From positions 431,173 to 495,172 of the forward strand of contig NW_006763152.1 in the NCBI RefSeq assembly GCF_000264905.1: DNA of 64,000 nucleotides, in the 5' to 3' direction. Under the pieces are notes generated by a model, which saw only the letters and a list, made by a program, of their open reading frames with translations, was not told the DNA's origin and searched no databases. The DNA is from Stereum hirsutum FP-91666 SS1. Lineage: Eukaryota; Basidiomycota; Agaricomycetes; Russulales; Stereaceae. The translations under genes were made by a program, and so were the position numbers. Positions 48,602 to 61,219 of the stretch are shown in pieces (the first letter of the stretch is position 1; each line of letters begins with the position of its first letter).

Positions 48602-49504
48602 GTTCAACCTTGTGAGTATCAAAGTGAGTAAAGCGAAGGATCTAGGGTAGAAAATGGGAGAATGTCAGGAGATTGAGAGGCTTGCATGCTCGTCAGCCTG
48701 GCGCGGAGGTCTCAGACTAGATGTCTCGGACAACTCTCGGCAGAAGTTCGGATATCGATGCTTAAGATTTTTGCTGCGTTAATCGTCAATGGAAAGACAA
48801 CGAGTGATCGAGCAATCGGGACGATCGTATGTAGCGGAAGCATCCTGTTCTGGGACCCGGTTCAGGATGCTGAATTGGTTGTTGGCATGGTGTCCGTGCC
48901 ATGCCGAAGTTCGTTCTGTGCAACGAACGATAGTTAATAATTCTGAGTAGAGAGCAGGTTTCAGTAGGATGTTTTTATTGTGTCTGTAGAAGGAGGGTTA
49001 AGTGAGACTTCAGAACATCGAAAGGCGCTATTCATTAGCAAGATACCAGAATTCGTCCAACTTTGCTACCTTCCGTTCCGAGTCGCGCTATTACTTCTTT
49101 TTGGCCTGTGGGAATATCCCGCTAGATAATAAAGAGAACTAGTGGTGGTGACGATGTGGCATAAGTAAAGTCCAAGTGACCTGGTAGGTCGCGGTTCAGA
49201 GCAAGTTCAGAGCAAAGGAAACTGTTTCGTGCAGGGTGCGAAGAGGCTCGCGTGGCGTTCGGCAAGTAGCGTAGGATCCCACACGCCGGTTTCTTCCGAT
49301 AGACGCTTCTTGCACTTTCAAGGTTCTGCAAAGGTTCTGCGTTCTTGCCAACATCTTGCTGCCTTCTCCAGTCAACTTTCCGAAGGTAGTGTGGTATGCT
49401 CTTCGTCTAGTCAGCCTTGTCACTTTGACTCAACATCTATGGTTGCCTTCTCTGGGCGCGTTATGGACCACAACGGCTCACTCTTGAGTCTTCGCTCTTC
49501 GTTA
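48602..49504. other. Intergenic, no gene seen
   Basis: 5' flank of the DUF6534-type gene; short frames only. Confidence 0.45.
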
Positions 49505-50474
49505 CATCAGCAAAACCCGGACGCGTCTGACGCGTCTGACGGCTCTGACCGAGCGGTTTTCAGACCCCGTCAGACGCGTCAGACGCTTCAGATTTCAGAC
49601 GCGCCGTCAGACCCGTCAGACCGGTGCGCAAACTTCCGTCAGATCCGTCAGAGGCTTCAGTGCCTCACGCTATGGTCTCACTCACTCGCACTCACAGAGT
49701 ATTGTAGAACTCAAAAGTTGTTTATTTCACGTTTAGAGGATCATGTACAGGATTCATAATGGAACTGGTAACCGTCTAACAGTATGATATAGGATAAATC
49801 TGAACCTCTTCACAGTTTGTACTGGTAGGCTTTGAGGACTGAGCACAACGAACGTACCCAAAAAAAAAAGCACGAGGTGTCTCTGAACGACTCGGCATTG
49901 CACGATATGGGGAGGAAGAAGCTGCTTGAAAAGGTAGGGGTGTGACAGTCTGCCGTGTACGATATGGTGTTGATGGTGAGTTGTCAAAAGGGAATGGACG
50001 ATGAGACAGACTGAGACGATACATGAGCAGAAGGGTGATGCGGCGAGAAACGAATAACGCACTGACATATCGTCCGTTCCATCCCACTATTTCCCATGAT
50101 ATAACATTCGAGTAGCCTCTCAATACTCATTCAAGAGAAGGCGGACGGTCTTGACTCGATGTGAAGTCATCGTGCGCCAAGTCGTTGAGGGACTCTGAAC
50201 CCAGCCAGATTGTAAGCTATGGAGTTCTGTAACAGGTCTTCAGCCGTGAGGGATCCGCGGAAACCCACATCCGTGCAGATCTAGGCCGTGTAGGAAGGCG
50301 AAAGGTGTTAAGGGAGGGTACAGAGGAGTATGTTTGACAGTAAAAGTCGACGCGCTCAAAAGACGAAGTGGCTCTGACGTCTGACGGCTCTGACGGCTCT
50401 GACGCGTCTGACGGAGTTCGGGTCGGTCCGTCAGAGCCGTCAGACGCGTCAGACGCCTCCGGGTTTTCCTGATG
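49505..50474. mobile_element. 970-bp non-autonomous TA-flanked element with subterminal 9-bp repeats
   Basis: The left end reads CATCAGCAAAACCCGG and the right end, on the other strand, CATCAGGAAAACCCGG. Each is followed by tandem 9-mers of the type GACGCGTCT / GACGGCTCT and then by the same units in opposite orientation, so each terminus is itself foldable. TA lies immediately outside both ends (49503-49504 and 50475-50476), as expected for a Tc1/mariner-type target site. The interior (about 49670-50370) has no transposase. It is best read as a mariner-like MITE or fold-back element. Confidence 0.78.
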
Positions 50475-52896
50475 TATGCATCAGGAAGCCCGCCCGTGGA
50501 CTCTCTGGCCAGCTCTTCCCAGATGTACTAGTAGAGAAACAGAAAAACATTGCTGGACAGAGCTGGCCAGAGGTACACAAGTCTACTCGCGCTTCTAGAA
50601 GAGCTGATTAGCACGCTGTCGCTGGGCTCGAAATAGTTGCTGGGGAATCACTTTTATGTTCGTTCTCCGAGCTTCTGCTTCGGACACGAAAATATTCATC
50701 GAGGAGGGTAGTCGTAGACCACCGACCCGTCAAGGGCGGCTAAAAATAATTTTATGCTATTTGGATCCTTACCTACGTGTCTTGTTCCGTGCAGACATGT
50801 ACTTGGTGTGGACGTGCCGTGTCACTCATTCTGTGGATCTTATTGCTGTAGGACAGTACGGCGGGGGTATACACGGTCCTACGGGACCCATTTTGGGTAT
50901 CAAATTGTGATATTTTCGTTTCCTTGACCGTCGAGCAACAGTATGTGTCACGCATTCTCACATGCACTGATGGTCTTGCGTCTCAGTGAAAGGCTCGTCG
51001 CTGATGAAAGCGGTCGAGATGATACCCGCTTCTTGCCGCGGGACGATGTACTCAGGAGGAGCAATACTCCGAATGACGGTAGTTATTTCGAATCAATCTC
51101 CCTCGACTTTCGTTTCGACTTCTCCGGACCTGGTACATCAGCGCGTCAGTCAGCCCCATTACTTTAATTTCGCACACTGGTCATATCATTACAACGGGGA
51201 TCATGTATTCGCAGTATGCTTCCCACCGATCTTCGATCCTTTCGCTGCCTGCCCCACATCGAAGCTTCGCTTTCGTGAACAGTCGCGGTCACTAAGGTTT
51301 CTTGCTGCGCACAAATGCCAGTGCTGGGACAGGTTATGCCTTGTTCCACATAAACAGACACGGCACATGCGAGTTGATAAGTTCAGCCATGCATGTTGTA
51401 GTTGGGTAAAGTGGTCGAACGTTCAACGGTTGGACTCTTGCCAGATGTGTGTTGGAGAAGCGCTGCAGTCGGGCTACATGACACCCTGACCGATATTGAA
51501 TATATTCAAGACAAATTAAAGCCCATTACTATGGTCTATTGTGTGAGGTTTGTTATCGAGAAACTCAGCGGTCTCTCCGTGGTACCCGAGCAATCCAACC
51601 GCATTTACGTACAGTGTCACATTGTTTACCACTCGCACCTCACACAAAGTCGTGAAGATCAACAATGAAGCTCCGTTTGGACGGTTGATGGGCGCTCGGC
51701 ATGACCAGATCGACAGGGTCGTCTCATACTAAGCCCATGAGAAGTAGAGCAAAAGAGCCCGTTGCATCTACCCGATTGCCGAGGTTCCAATGGGGAAAGC
51801 GGTAAGGTCTTACATGTTCATTCACGTACGCCCTGAGTCCCACATCGAGGTGACCCTGACTGTCCGTTCGTTTTTGTTCTGGATCTGTCTCTGCGCTTCG
51901 AGAGTGACCGCAGTCTGCGACTGGTATTTGGCCACTATGGGCTCAACTTTGTACGTCGGGTCAGTTGCTTTCGGCATTTTGTTCTCGCTATGCTCATTGG
52001 TGGAATTGTGCGCTTCGATCGAGGTGTGGTTTAGCGTTGATAACCTCTTGGAGTTTCAGGATGTTTGCACAATCAGCTTACTACCGCGAGGGTCTTGCTC
52101 GGGTAAGACCTCTGCCACTCTTCCAAAGGTGGCACTTTGTGTCTTGTCGAGCGGAAGAAATCACACGCCGATGATGTTCCGCATCGGAAAGGCAAACATT
52201 GGGGAGTTTCAAGAGTCGGAGGTGTACTTGAGTATGAGTTGCTCATACGCGCCTCACCTGGCCGCCGCCGCCGTTCTTAGAAGAGGAAGACGTGGACAAA
52301 CAATAGCGCAGGTCGAGTTTCCGTAAGGCTGAATATGTCTGTACCCTGTGCACTGTAAACGAACGAGTCCACGATCTCTCTCGCCGACTTGGCGCAGTAG
52401 CAGGGATGTCATTTAACGCCAAGTTATTCGCACAATATGACGAGCGCCTGTCAGGCGCCACGAGACTTGGCCTCACTACCCACATTGACGCTCGCGTTGG
52501 CATCTTCACCCATTGCCGATTCATCGTGACTGTGTCTGAGGTAGATAATTTCAGCTAAAAGGTTCATCGGCACCAAAGAGGAACTGAAGTCGAATTACGA
52601 GCAGATATCGGTACGAATATAACAACGTTTCAAAGTGGAGCAGCGCCGGTCATATCAATAGACAAGCTAGGCATTTACGGTGAAGAACCCTACCCCTTCC
52701 CCTCTCGACACTTGACTCGGGCGTGAAGGGCACCCCCTACTACAGAACAACGACCCACCTCCCTACAACCCAGTTCGCCTCGGCATACGACATTCTGATG
52801 CGTGATGCAGACTTCTACGAGTTTGAGAAGAACATTCGGACAAGGTAGTAGAAAAGATCTTGTCGGAGCGGAAGTTGTGTTGATCCAGCGGGAAGG
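50475..52896. other. 2.4 kb without a recognised gene
   Basis: Several plus-strand frames of 70-180 codons (for example 50986-51489 and 51790-52326) overlap in different frames and give no family. Their fragmented character suggests decayed coding sequence, but I cannot name it. Confidence 0.4.
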
Positions 52897-55318
52897 TCAG
52901 TCCATTGATTTCGGTACCCCAGACGGCCACATTACTCTTTGCTGACTAGCGGCATCTCTCTGGGCTCTCGAATTCCTCGCAGCCGCGGATCTTTCCATCC
53001 TGACGCTCCTCTCCACCCTCACCTGCAGCGGTTCCGGCGTCAGACCGTTCTCCACATCCATATCGTCCTCTCTATCCAGTTGACCGATCATTTCCTGCGC
53101 CACGGCCCTGTCCCTCGACCGTGGAGAGAGCAGCGCTGTAGGCGTGAGTGGGGAGAGCGGGGTGTGTCCCGCTCCGGACGCTGATGCGGAGACATACAAC
53201 GAAGGAGCGTGGAATTTACCACCGCTATTTCTGGTGACTTTCTTGTTGCCGGGGCCTGTTTCAGATCCTGACAGAGAGAAAACTGGCTTTCGGAATGGCG
53301 CGTCCATTTGTTGTGAGTGCAGGATGTGCGAGAGCGATTGTGGATCGAGAGAGTGAGTCATGACAACGGAGCCGACGTTGGCAAATTCACGAAGTTCACG
53401 GGTGGTGGCGGCTTCTGTGTAGTAGTGTCAAAGACGCAGTTCCAGCGGCAGTTCCGGGTCGTGGGAAGGCGACGGTGAGGTGGGCGCAAAGAACAGTGGC
53501 AAGTAGGCCGCCGAATAGTTGTTCCATCGTAAAGGTAGATGAGGACATCAATACGAAGTGTAGTGGATGCGTCAGAAATAGCAGTCAGCGCACGAACTTC
53601 ACTGGAGGTACAGAATCGTGTGGGTCTAGAAAAAAATAACCCATTGCTCCGAGGTACCACAGCCTGGACCTGAGCAATGTGGCATCGAGGAGGAACAGGC
53701 TTACCGTAGAGATGGATAAGAATATTCTGACTCATGATCCATGTGACAGTGTACCCAGCTGAAACACTGAAGAACCGTAACCTCGTCAGCAAGCTGTCCT
53801 GTGCGGCGAATACGAGGAACGGACGGCGCACCCCGCAGTCTGAGAAGCACAGGATTCAGTTCTATCGGCCATGGACGGTGATTTACGATACATGAAGTGT
53901 GGCCAAGATGTACGTACCTGAATCTCCGCATTGTTCCCACTTGTATGATATAGGACGAGGTTACAGACATTGGCGACTGCAAACGCGGGTCAACTCAAGG
54001 CGCCTATTGAGATAAAGTCGAGTGGGCTGTACAGGTGATCACTACAAAATACCCCAAGCCATCGTACAGCATACTAGAATACCTCATCAGTAAGGGAAGA
54101 ACCAGATGGTGCGACAGGTAGCCTTACACAGTCAGGAAATGCGGCACTCTGGAATTGAGGGCGTCGTCATGAGCTATATGAATAGGTATGCAAGAATAGG
54201 ATCATCGTACCCGTTGTATTCGGGTATGTACTTCAGCAAGTACACAACAGACACTCCGACCGTGACAAGGTCGAAGATGATAGCTATCAGATAGTACGCC
54301 CACGCAGTTAGGAAAGTATTGGAGTTAAACGCATGACAGCTGTATATTTCCGTCAATCAACAATGAACTCACACGCACAAGAACGGAGACTCACTTTCCC
54401 TAAAGTATGCGATGTAGCAGAGATTTCAGTGTCCGACTAGAACGGCCGTGAGTTAGCATGGCGTACCTGCGTCTGAACGTCTACAAGGAAAGCATTAAGT
54501 CCCATTCAATTTGAAAGATAATATGACCGCTTACATTCTCGCTTGTACAGGGTCGTAAACCACTGCATCTTTAGTGGAAATAAGCATATTGGACAAACAA
54601 GTCGACTGAATTACTCACCGAGCAAGCTAGGACATAAAATCCGATGATGAACTTGGCCATCCTTGGATCACTCCGTGAAATCATGAAAGTACTGTAGCCA
54701 AATGGAGGACAATCAGTAGAGAATCCTAAATCCCAAAAAATCCTGAGAGATTACCGATAGCCCATAATTGCCTGCGATGCCATTATCTGGCCGACTGGAA
54801 TGGATGTCAGTGAATGATCGGTTCGCTACACTTTTTTATTGGTACCTTTGAAGACAGGAGCTAAAAAAAAGTAGTGCGAACATGCTTGAGCAGTGAAGCC
54901 CTTGTAAAAGTAGCCCACGGAGCTGAAGACGATGACCGACACGCTGAGATACCTACGTCGGTCGTGAGCCGCTTGTTGCATGCTACTGATAAAGACATTG
55001 ACCGCACCGGATCAGAACAAAGAGAGCACATAGAACGCTAGTAAAGTACATTCGGAGTCAGCGGCCTCTTGAATCGGACAGGGTTGGGCGAAAAGCCTTA
55101 CCTGATTCGTCTTCGACCCTTCTGTGCTCTATAGATTCTCCACTCTGTCGGAAGAGTTTGAATGTAACTATCGCAGGACGACAAAAGACATCAGTCCTCG
55201 GATTCTTGAAAGCCAAGCGGAACACGCACTCCCAGATGGCTACCCCTAGCATAGCGACTCGCAGGTATTCAGCCCATAGGGCAGGTTGTGTGTCGACATG
55301 GAAGTTCGCGGTGCTCAT
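52897..55318 (-). CDS. DUF6533-like seven-helix membrane protein with microexons
   Basis: Fourteen exons fit with correct phases, about 435 residues: 55318-55230, 55167-55102, 55037-55008, 54952-54846, 54794-54755, 54691-54619, 54568-54535, 54480-54467 (14 nt), 54399-54395 (5 nt), 54339-54211, 54082-54033, 53976-53918, 53798-53705, 53414-52897. Motifs in order: VDTQPALWAEYLRVAMLGV, DYIQTLPTEWRIYRAQ, VGYFYKGFTAQACSHYFF, VGQIMASQAIMGYRT, YVQTQGNCHAFN, TAWAYYLIAIIFDLVTVG, YSSMLYDGLGYFVVI and YTVTWIMSQNILIHL. The hydrophilic tail contains VRVERSVRMERS. This is a large agaric family of unknown function. The 5-nt exon restores QGNC and bridges phase 0 to phase 2. The last intron (about 290 nt) is long. 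Confidence 0.8.
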
Positions 55319-56857
55319 GGCAAAACCAAGCAAGCGAGGGAAAACGCAGACAATGCGGATTTAAGGGTCGAAGCAAGGCCAGCTGTCAAATTTGTCGTGA
55401 GAGCGACTTAGTGCAGAGAAAGGCTCGAAGTTAGCCAAGTGTCAAGGAAGGAGAGGTGAAAGAGCGAAGGAATGGACGTCGCGGCAATGCGCTCAAGCTT
55501 GTTCAAGTCGAGAGGGGAGTTGGTGGCGTGTGGGAGTCGATGGGCAGGTCGGGGAGCAGAAATGAATGCAGGTGGCAATCAGCGCGACTTTTGGGAACTC
55601 ATCTATCCTTTTGGTGAATATAAATCAGTGATTTATCCACTCTATGCCCTGGATCTGTACCCGCGGGAATGAGATCCTGTGCAGAGCGCCACTACACCCA
55701 TATCGGCTTGGCATGTGTTGATACCGCCTGTCAACGACACCACGGAGCCGGAGCAACTTCATAATAACAATGCTATACCTAGAAAGAGTGTGATCTATGC
55801 GGAAGCTTAAAAGCCACAGAACCACAGTAAAAGAGATCAACTATCGCTTTGGTTTCCTAAAAGATGCGATGCCAAAAGCACCCAGGAAGACAGAGAAAGA
55901 AGATGCGGCGAGGAACGAAGCTAGCCATGCGTACTTTTAATAACTCCACGTTTGGCATCCGTGTGCGAAGAGGATCTTTTAGAGCGGAACCTTAGCCACG
56001 CACGGGTACAGTGAATAGCATGGACGGAGCCTTCGTCTGCACAAAAGACGAAGCTGAGGGCCTTCGCAAGTTCGAATGATGATCGGATCGTCAAGTTCTG
56101 TTCAGCAATCCCGTAGCACTGATGGTAGCGCGCCGTACACGCATGTACAGGTTCCATTGCAGAGAAGAAGCATGGCACATGCATGCTGCCAATTTGCTAA
56201 GACAACAAGAGACCTATCTGGGTGATCAAGCTTTCAGAGTTAGCAGCGAACGACAAACCGAGAGAAAAAGTCCGAAACGATGTGCGGAGCCCCACGAAGT
56301 CACGGCGAAGTCCGGGAGCGGAGAATGAAAGTCGAAGCGGAAATTCCGGCCCATTCAAGTCGACCAAAGTAATATCTTGTGGAATGTCGCGGCTAGTATA
56401 TACACAGTGGATCTAAGAGACATATGAGAGAATTAAGTACATTGTCCGTGGTAAATTAGCGTACACTATTAGTTGACAAATATAAGCAATGCGATGAAGA
56501 GCGAAACCACCGTGTACGAGGAACGCCATGCGAGGAGATGAGCAGGACCGAAAACAGACGACAGAGAGAAATATATGATAGGGTAGCGAGAGACTAGGCT
56601 GATGGAAAAGGCTACAAGTGGTAGTAGTACTGTAGACCAAACTGGAATGCACAGCGAAAACGGGAAAGCAAGACGGACATAGTGCGATACGCTCTTCCAG
56701 AGAGACTGATATAAGGGTCTAGCGGGTCTTAGAAGGTGCGAACCAGTGATTTGAGGGGACGGGGAAGTTGTCTTCACTCAACGTCCAACGGATCCCGACG
56801 ATCCAGGCACTAGCGGTCGGTGAACAGGTTTTGAGACAGGTGGTTAGCTACATTGAA
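55319..56857. other. Intergenic, no gene recognised
   Basis: 5' flank of the DUF6533-like gene and 3' flank of the Zn2Cys6 gene. If the Zn2Cys6 gene has lost a C-terminal half, remains might be sought here, but I see none. Confidence 0.4.
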
Positions 56858-58341
56858 TTAACGAACCGGGATGGCGAGACCGAGTGTGAAAGACGTACTG
56901 GAGGCGGTGAGCTGTTGCAACTGCGCAACGCTGTTCCATGTTATACGGTGCATGGCACGCTCTCGCTCACTTGAAGTCTGGGCCACATCACTGCCGAGTC
57001 CGAGATTAAGCGCCATCTTGGTCGCCATCTGGCTATACTCGAAGAAGCCTGGAGGAATTCATAAGTACGAATGAAGACACATCAAAAATCCAAGGTGAAC
57101 TCACCGGCCGTGCGACCATTCTTGTATTCTGTCCACGCTATGATGATGACTGCGTGAAGAACTTCCAGGTACGGGACTTGTGAGCTCGATGAGAGTAAGC
57201 GCTACAGCATGAACGGTAAGGCAAGATTAATTATATTGAACGAGGTTAACTTACCTTTGTGTTGTTTGTATATGCCTCTGTGACAGCAGAAACGCCTCGA
57301 GAAACTATCTCACTTGATTGCGAGTACCTGAAAGATGATTAGAGCAGACCACACATCAAGGCCATGCCGACTCACCTTGATGCCAACGCGGCAATGCTGC
57401 TCGCCAAGACGGGAGAAAGCGTACCGTTGTAGAATCGCTTCTGAATGTCTTCCGAGCTCAGAAAGGGGAAATTCTGGCCGAAGCGCTGGAAGAATATTTG
57501 TATAAACTGGGCCATCACGGCCGCTTGTGGGACACCAGGCTGATGTGGGTCGAAGAGAGGTGGCGACGGAGATGCAGATGAACCTTGACTGTATGAACGA
57601 TTATGATACACGGTAGTAGGGTCTTGAGGTAGACCGCTGGGCAAAGCGGAAGTCCCGTAGCCATTCCCACTGTAGCTGTGGCCCGAAGTATGGGAAAGCG
57701 GAGATGCGACATACTGAGCTCTAATGATTTAATGCGCCACATGAGTAAGATCGCGCAGGCGCCGCGAGGATAACAAAAATAGGAGCTTTGCAAACGAATG
57801 ACGAATGCTTACCTGCGGTCAGAGGAGTCACTCGGATACGACATATCTGCACCCGAAGAGCCGTATGGATTGGGCGAGGACGCGGCATACCGTTGGGACT
57901 GATGTGCAGCAACCGAGTTCGCAGGTTGAGCGGGACTCGGATACCAGTCAGAAGCGCCGTCAAACGAGGCGCGATTAGATGTATAGGAGTCTTTCTGTCC
58001 AGTAGCAGGGGTGGAAGATCGACGTTGGTGATTCGAAGCAGATGAAGAGGGGCGCTCAGTAGAGCCACCAGTGACAATCCGACTGCGCTCTGCGAAGTAT
58101 CGTTCGCGATCGCGGAAGAGACAGGAGACTTGAAGAGATTCGCAGGACTCGCATCTCTCCTGGTCCTTCGACTGAACGCACTTGATCTTTTTCAACCGAC
58201 TACTCAACATCAGTCTCGACGTCGTTGGGAACAGGGGAGGTATCGTACGCACCAATTGTCGCATGAAGTCACTAAACGGGGCCTCTTCTTGTGCGTCGGA
58301 CTATGTTGGGGCGACTCCATCACGAAGCGTAAGTTGTCCAT
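56858..58341 (-). CDS. Zn2Cys6 fungal transcription factor, short
   Basis: Six exons fit: 58341-58253, 58199-57813, 57720-57376, 57327-57255, 57201-57105, 57048-56858, about 393 residues. The DNA-binding motif is split by the first intron: VTSCDNC/RLKKIKCVQ, then ERCESCESLQVSCLF (Cys spacing of a Zn2Cys6 cluster). The coiled dimerisation segment is brief. A Ser/Pro/Tyr-rich linker follows, and then the start of the regulatory domain: FIQIFFQRFGQNFPFLSSED, LSPVLASSIAALASR, VPYLEVLHAVIIIAWTEYK, YSQMATKMALNLGLG. The frame stops at 56858 soon after this; related factors I know are longer. The last exon may read through a missed donor (GTACGT near 56889) or the gene may be truncated. Nuclear, DNA-binding. 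Confidence 0.8.
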
Positions 58342-61219
58342 AGCAGCGAAATTAGCGAGACAAAGACCAAGGCAAGGACGACGATAAAGACCCGAAGAAA
58401 CGAAAAAAAAGGACAAGAGCAAGAAACAAGACACAAAGCACGCAGGCTTGACGAAGGACCGGAAGTAAATCCAAAGGTGGATGACGAGGCTGTCGTATTT
58501 AAAGTCGCATCACGGAACCCCCAGAGATCTGGAGATGTGCCGAGACACGACCAAATCTGAAGCAGAACAGGTACAAGGCTCGGTTCCCAGGACGCCCAGA
58601 GACCGAGATTTGGCGTAGGATTTCAAACCGAATCATTCGTCCCTGACTACGAACTGCAAGCTGCGAGATCCGATGGCAGCGGGCTCCATGTCTAGTTTTG
58701 CGTTAGTCAGCAACGAGTGTGTATCCGTCGAGGGAAAAAAAGCTGGCGTCTACATCGCGCGCTCCTCGTGTGATGGGTTCTTCTGAACATCAAGCATGAA
58801 ACTGTGCAAAGAAGTTTGCACTACAGTCAGCATACCAAATCCATCTGACGCAGCAGATGGGCCCAATGACAACAACTCACGGCCTCCGGGTACGAGCGGA
58901 TGTTAGAGGAATCGCAGGGGCTCTAACGAGCCGAACACTTCAGCAACGGCACAGCAGAGAGGGTAGTTTCATGATCTTGATGGTTCGGTGAAACCCGTGT
59001 GTGGCGTACCTCGTGTGCCCTCCTGTATTGTCTCTGACATCCCCCGGAGACTCCGCATCGAAAAGGAGATGATCATCATCAGCTTTCAGACTCGGCGGCG
59101 TCATGGCTCTAAGAAGCACATGAAACAAACTTCTATGTACAAAGGGGGCAGATTTTCAGGCATCTACCCACGCCTTCTTCCTGCCCCGCAACTCCGCCGG
59201 TTCGTCATAAACGATGTGATGTGGCCCAGTGCCACTGCCGGGCGCAGCGTTCTCGACAATTCATGATCACCTTCCACATCGCATACCGTCCAATAAATCA
59301 GTGAGGACTTGAGGAGGCCTCATTGGATGAATGGAACCGCAATCCAAGGTCGCCGCTCGGTTCAGACTAATGGCCGTTCGTGGCCGAGACTTCTCCCTCC
59401 TGTCAGTCGTAACGCTGTGCGAATTAGTAAGTCATTGGAACCCTACTTACCTTGGCGCAACGAGGGCGGCGTATATGGGTTGGTGCTAGGTCGGAGAGCA
59501 AAGACCGTCGAGTATAGTGGACGCAGTTGTGCACGAAGTAGCGGCGAGTGCGTATGTAGTCTGAGAGGGAACGGAACAGAATATTGCAATTGAGTTGTGC
59601 TTAGGCTGATCCGCTTGATCCGACTGGCTCAGCAAAGCCAATGTTGGTCCACTCTGTCTGAGGCGGTGGTTGATGCGCAGAACACGGCAATCTGGACGAT
59701 TCAAAAAAGGAAGAAGCTTGACCGTAAAACCCAGCTCGCAGGTCGAATAATATTCTAGCCTGCGAACGAAACATCACTTTCTCGCCACCGTTCCTATTCT
59801 TGGCTTTTGGGTATATGGTACGGTCTTCGGTGTTGCTGGTTTGGACAAAAATACGCCGCTTCCATCACATCATCATAAAAGAACGCTCGAGCTTGTACAG
59901 CCCGAAGGACCGATCTGGAACGCCCCCCTGATGAGAGCTCGAGTGGGAGCCAATACGCCCACGCACGCCGAGGTAAACACACCACTGGAACCTGGCACCA
60001 TACGCGATTAATAGCCTGTGGCCACACAAAGTTCCGAGCGTCCTATATAAATACTGAAGAAAGGATGCTAGACACCTAGCGTACTTATGCACAGCCTCCG
60101 GAGAATACAACGTCATGTAGAGACATGATTGCCATAAAAAACAGCACGTACTTATAGCTGTAGTATGATGAAGTGCGCCACAGCAGTAACCTCGTAACGA
60201 TGAAGACACTTCAGCAGCCTGTGTCTCTGCAGGCGTACATACGTTTACCGAACTCATCTTACATGTCGCGCTCGATCGTGTAGAGCGCTTAAGGCGCTTC
60301 ATAAGGTGCTGCAAGTGACCGAGACGCCTCCATACCGTCTCCTAGCCTCTCGCCACCGTGATCATCAATCCGCGAGGCAAAAGCATCCCGCAATTCCCAC
60401 CGGCAGTTTCTTGATAGTATGGGCGAGCGGAATCGCCGAAGGACTCGTGTGAGAAATCGTCACTGCTTCCTTCCTTGGCCTCGACAGCTCGACACGTCAG
60501 GAAGGCAAGAACGGCGACTTCGAGACAACGAATAGGACCTGCGACAGGCTTCTAACTCGGGCTATTCTGGTGCCCAACAGGCCAAGGCTCCGACAGCTGC
60601 AAGCACACGCTCACCCTCGTCGTCCGTACGACCAACAAAAAGAATTCCAGTTTTTTTCCGATATAAATAGTTCACCGAGTGAATAGGTCGAGTCAAAATT
60701 CGAAACATGAAACTCACATTCTTCCCTGCCCGAAGCCTCCGGTCTTAAGACTGAGAAAGGACTGTATGTGGTCTATAGGTGGAATAAGTTACCGAAATGA
60801 TCTCGGTCTGAGCGAACTACCGTGTTAAAAAAAGGATGACATTAGTCAGTTCTATGCAATGTAACCGATCCGATTCACGCCCAAAAAACACTACACACAA
60901 AAAACGACGCCGCCGACATCACGCTCGGCCACGCCTCCTTGCCCACCGAACACGCCAACCCGACTGAAGAACACGATGTCTGCCGAATACATACCCACCC
61001 CGCCCGAAGATAGCCACCTCTTGGAAATACTGCGGTAATAATAGATGTTGGAACAGACACACGAAGACGCACAACTAGCACGGTTACCGATGAGGAGGCG
61101 ATAGAGTCAAGGCGATCAGCGAATATCCTTGTTTCAATCCCGGAGGACAAAGGAACCAATAACCTCGGGAAAATTCAACTTACCATCGAAGGGCGCACAA
61201 CTCTGAACATAGCAGTCGG
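58342..61219. other. 2.9 kb without a recognised gene
   Basis: 5' flank of the Zn2Cys6 gene, then sequence with short frames on both strands and no domain that I recognise (for example 59865-60314 minus). This is the longest apparently empty stretch; decayed mobile DNA is possible but not shown. Confidence 0.4.

Noticed and set aside
50986..52326. Chain of plus-strand frames as a retrotransposon polyprotein
   Set aside because: No reverse transcriptase, integrase or protease motif could be found, and no long terminal repeats flank it.
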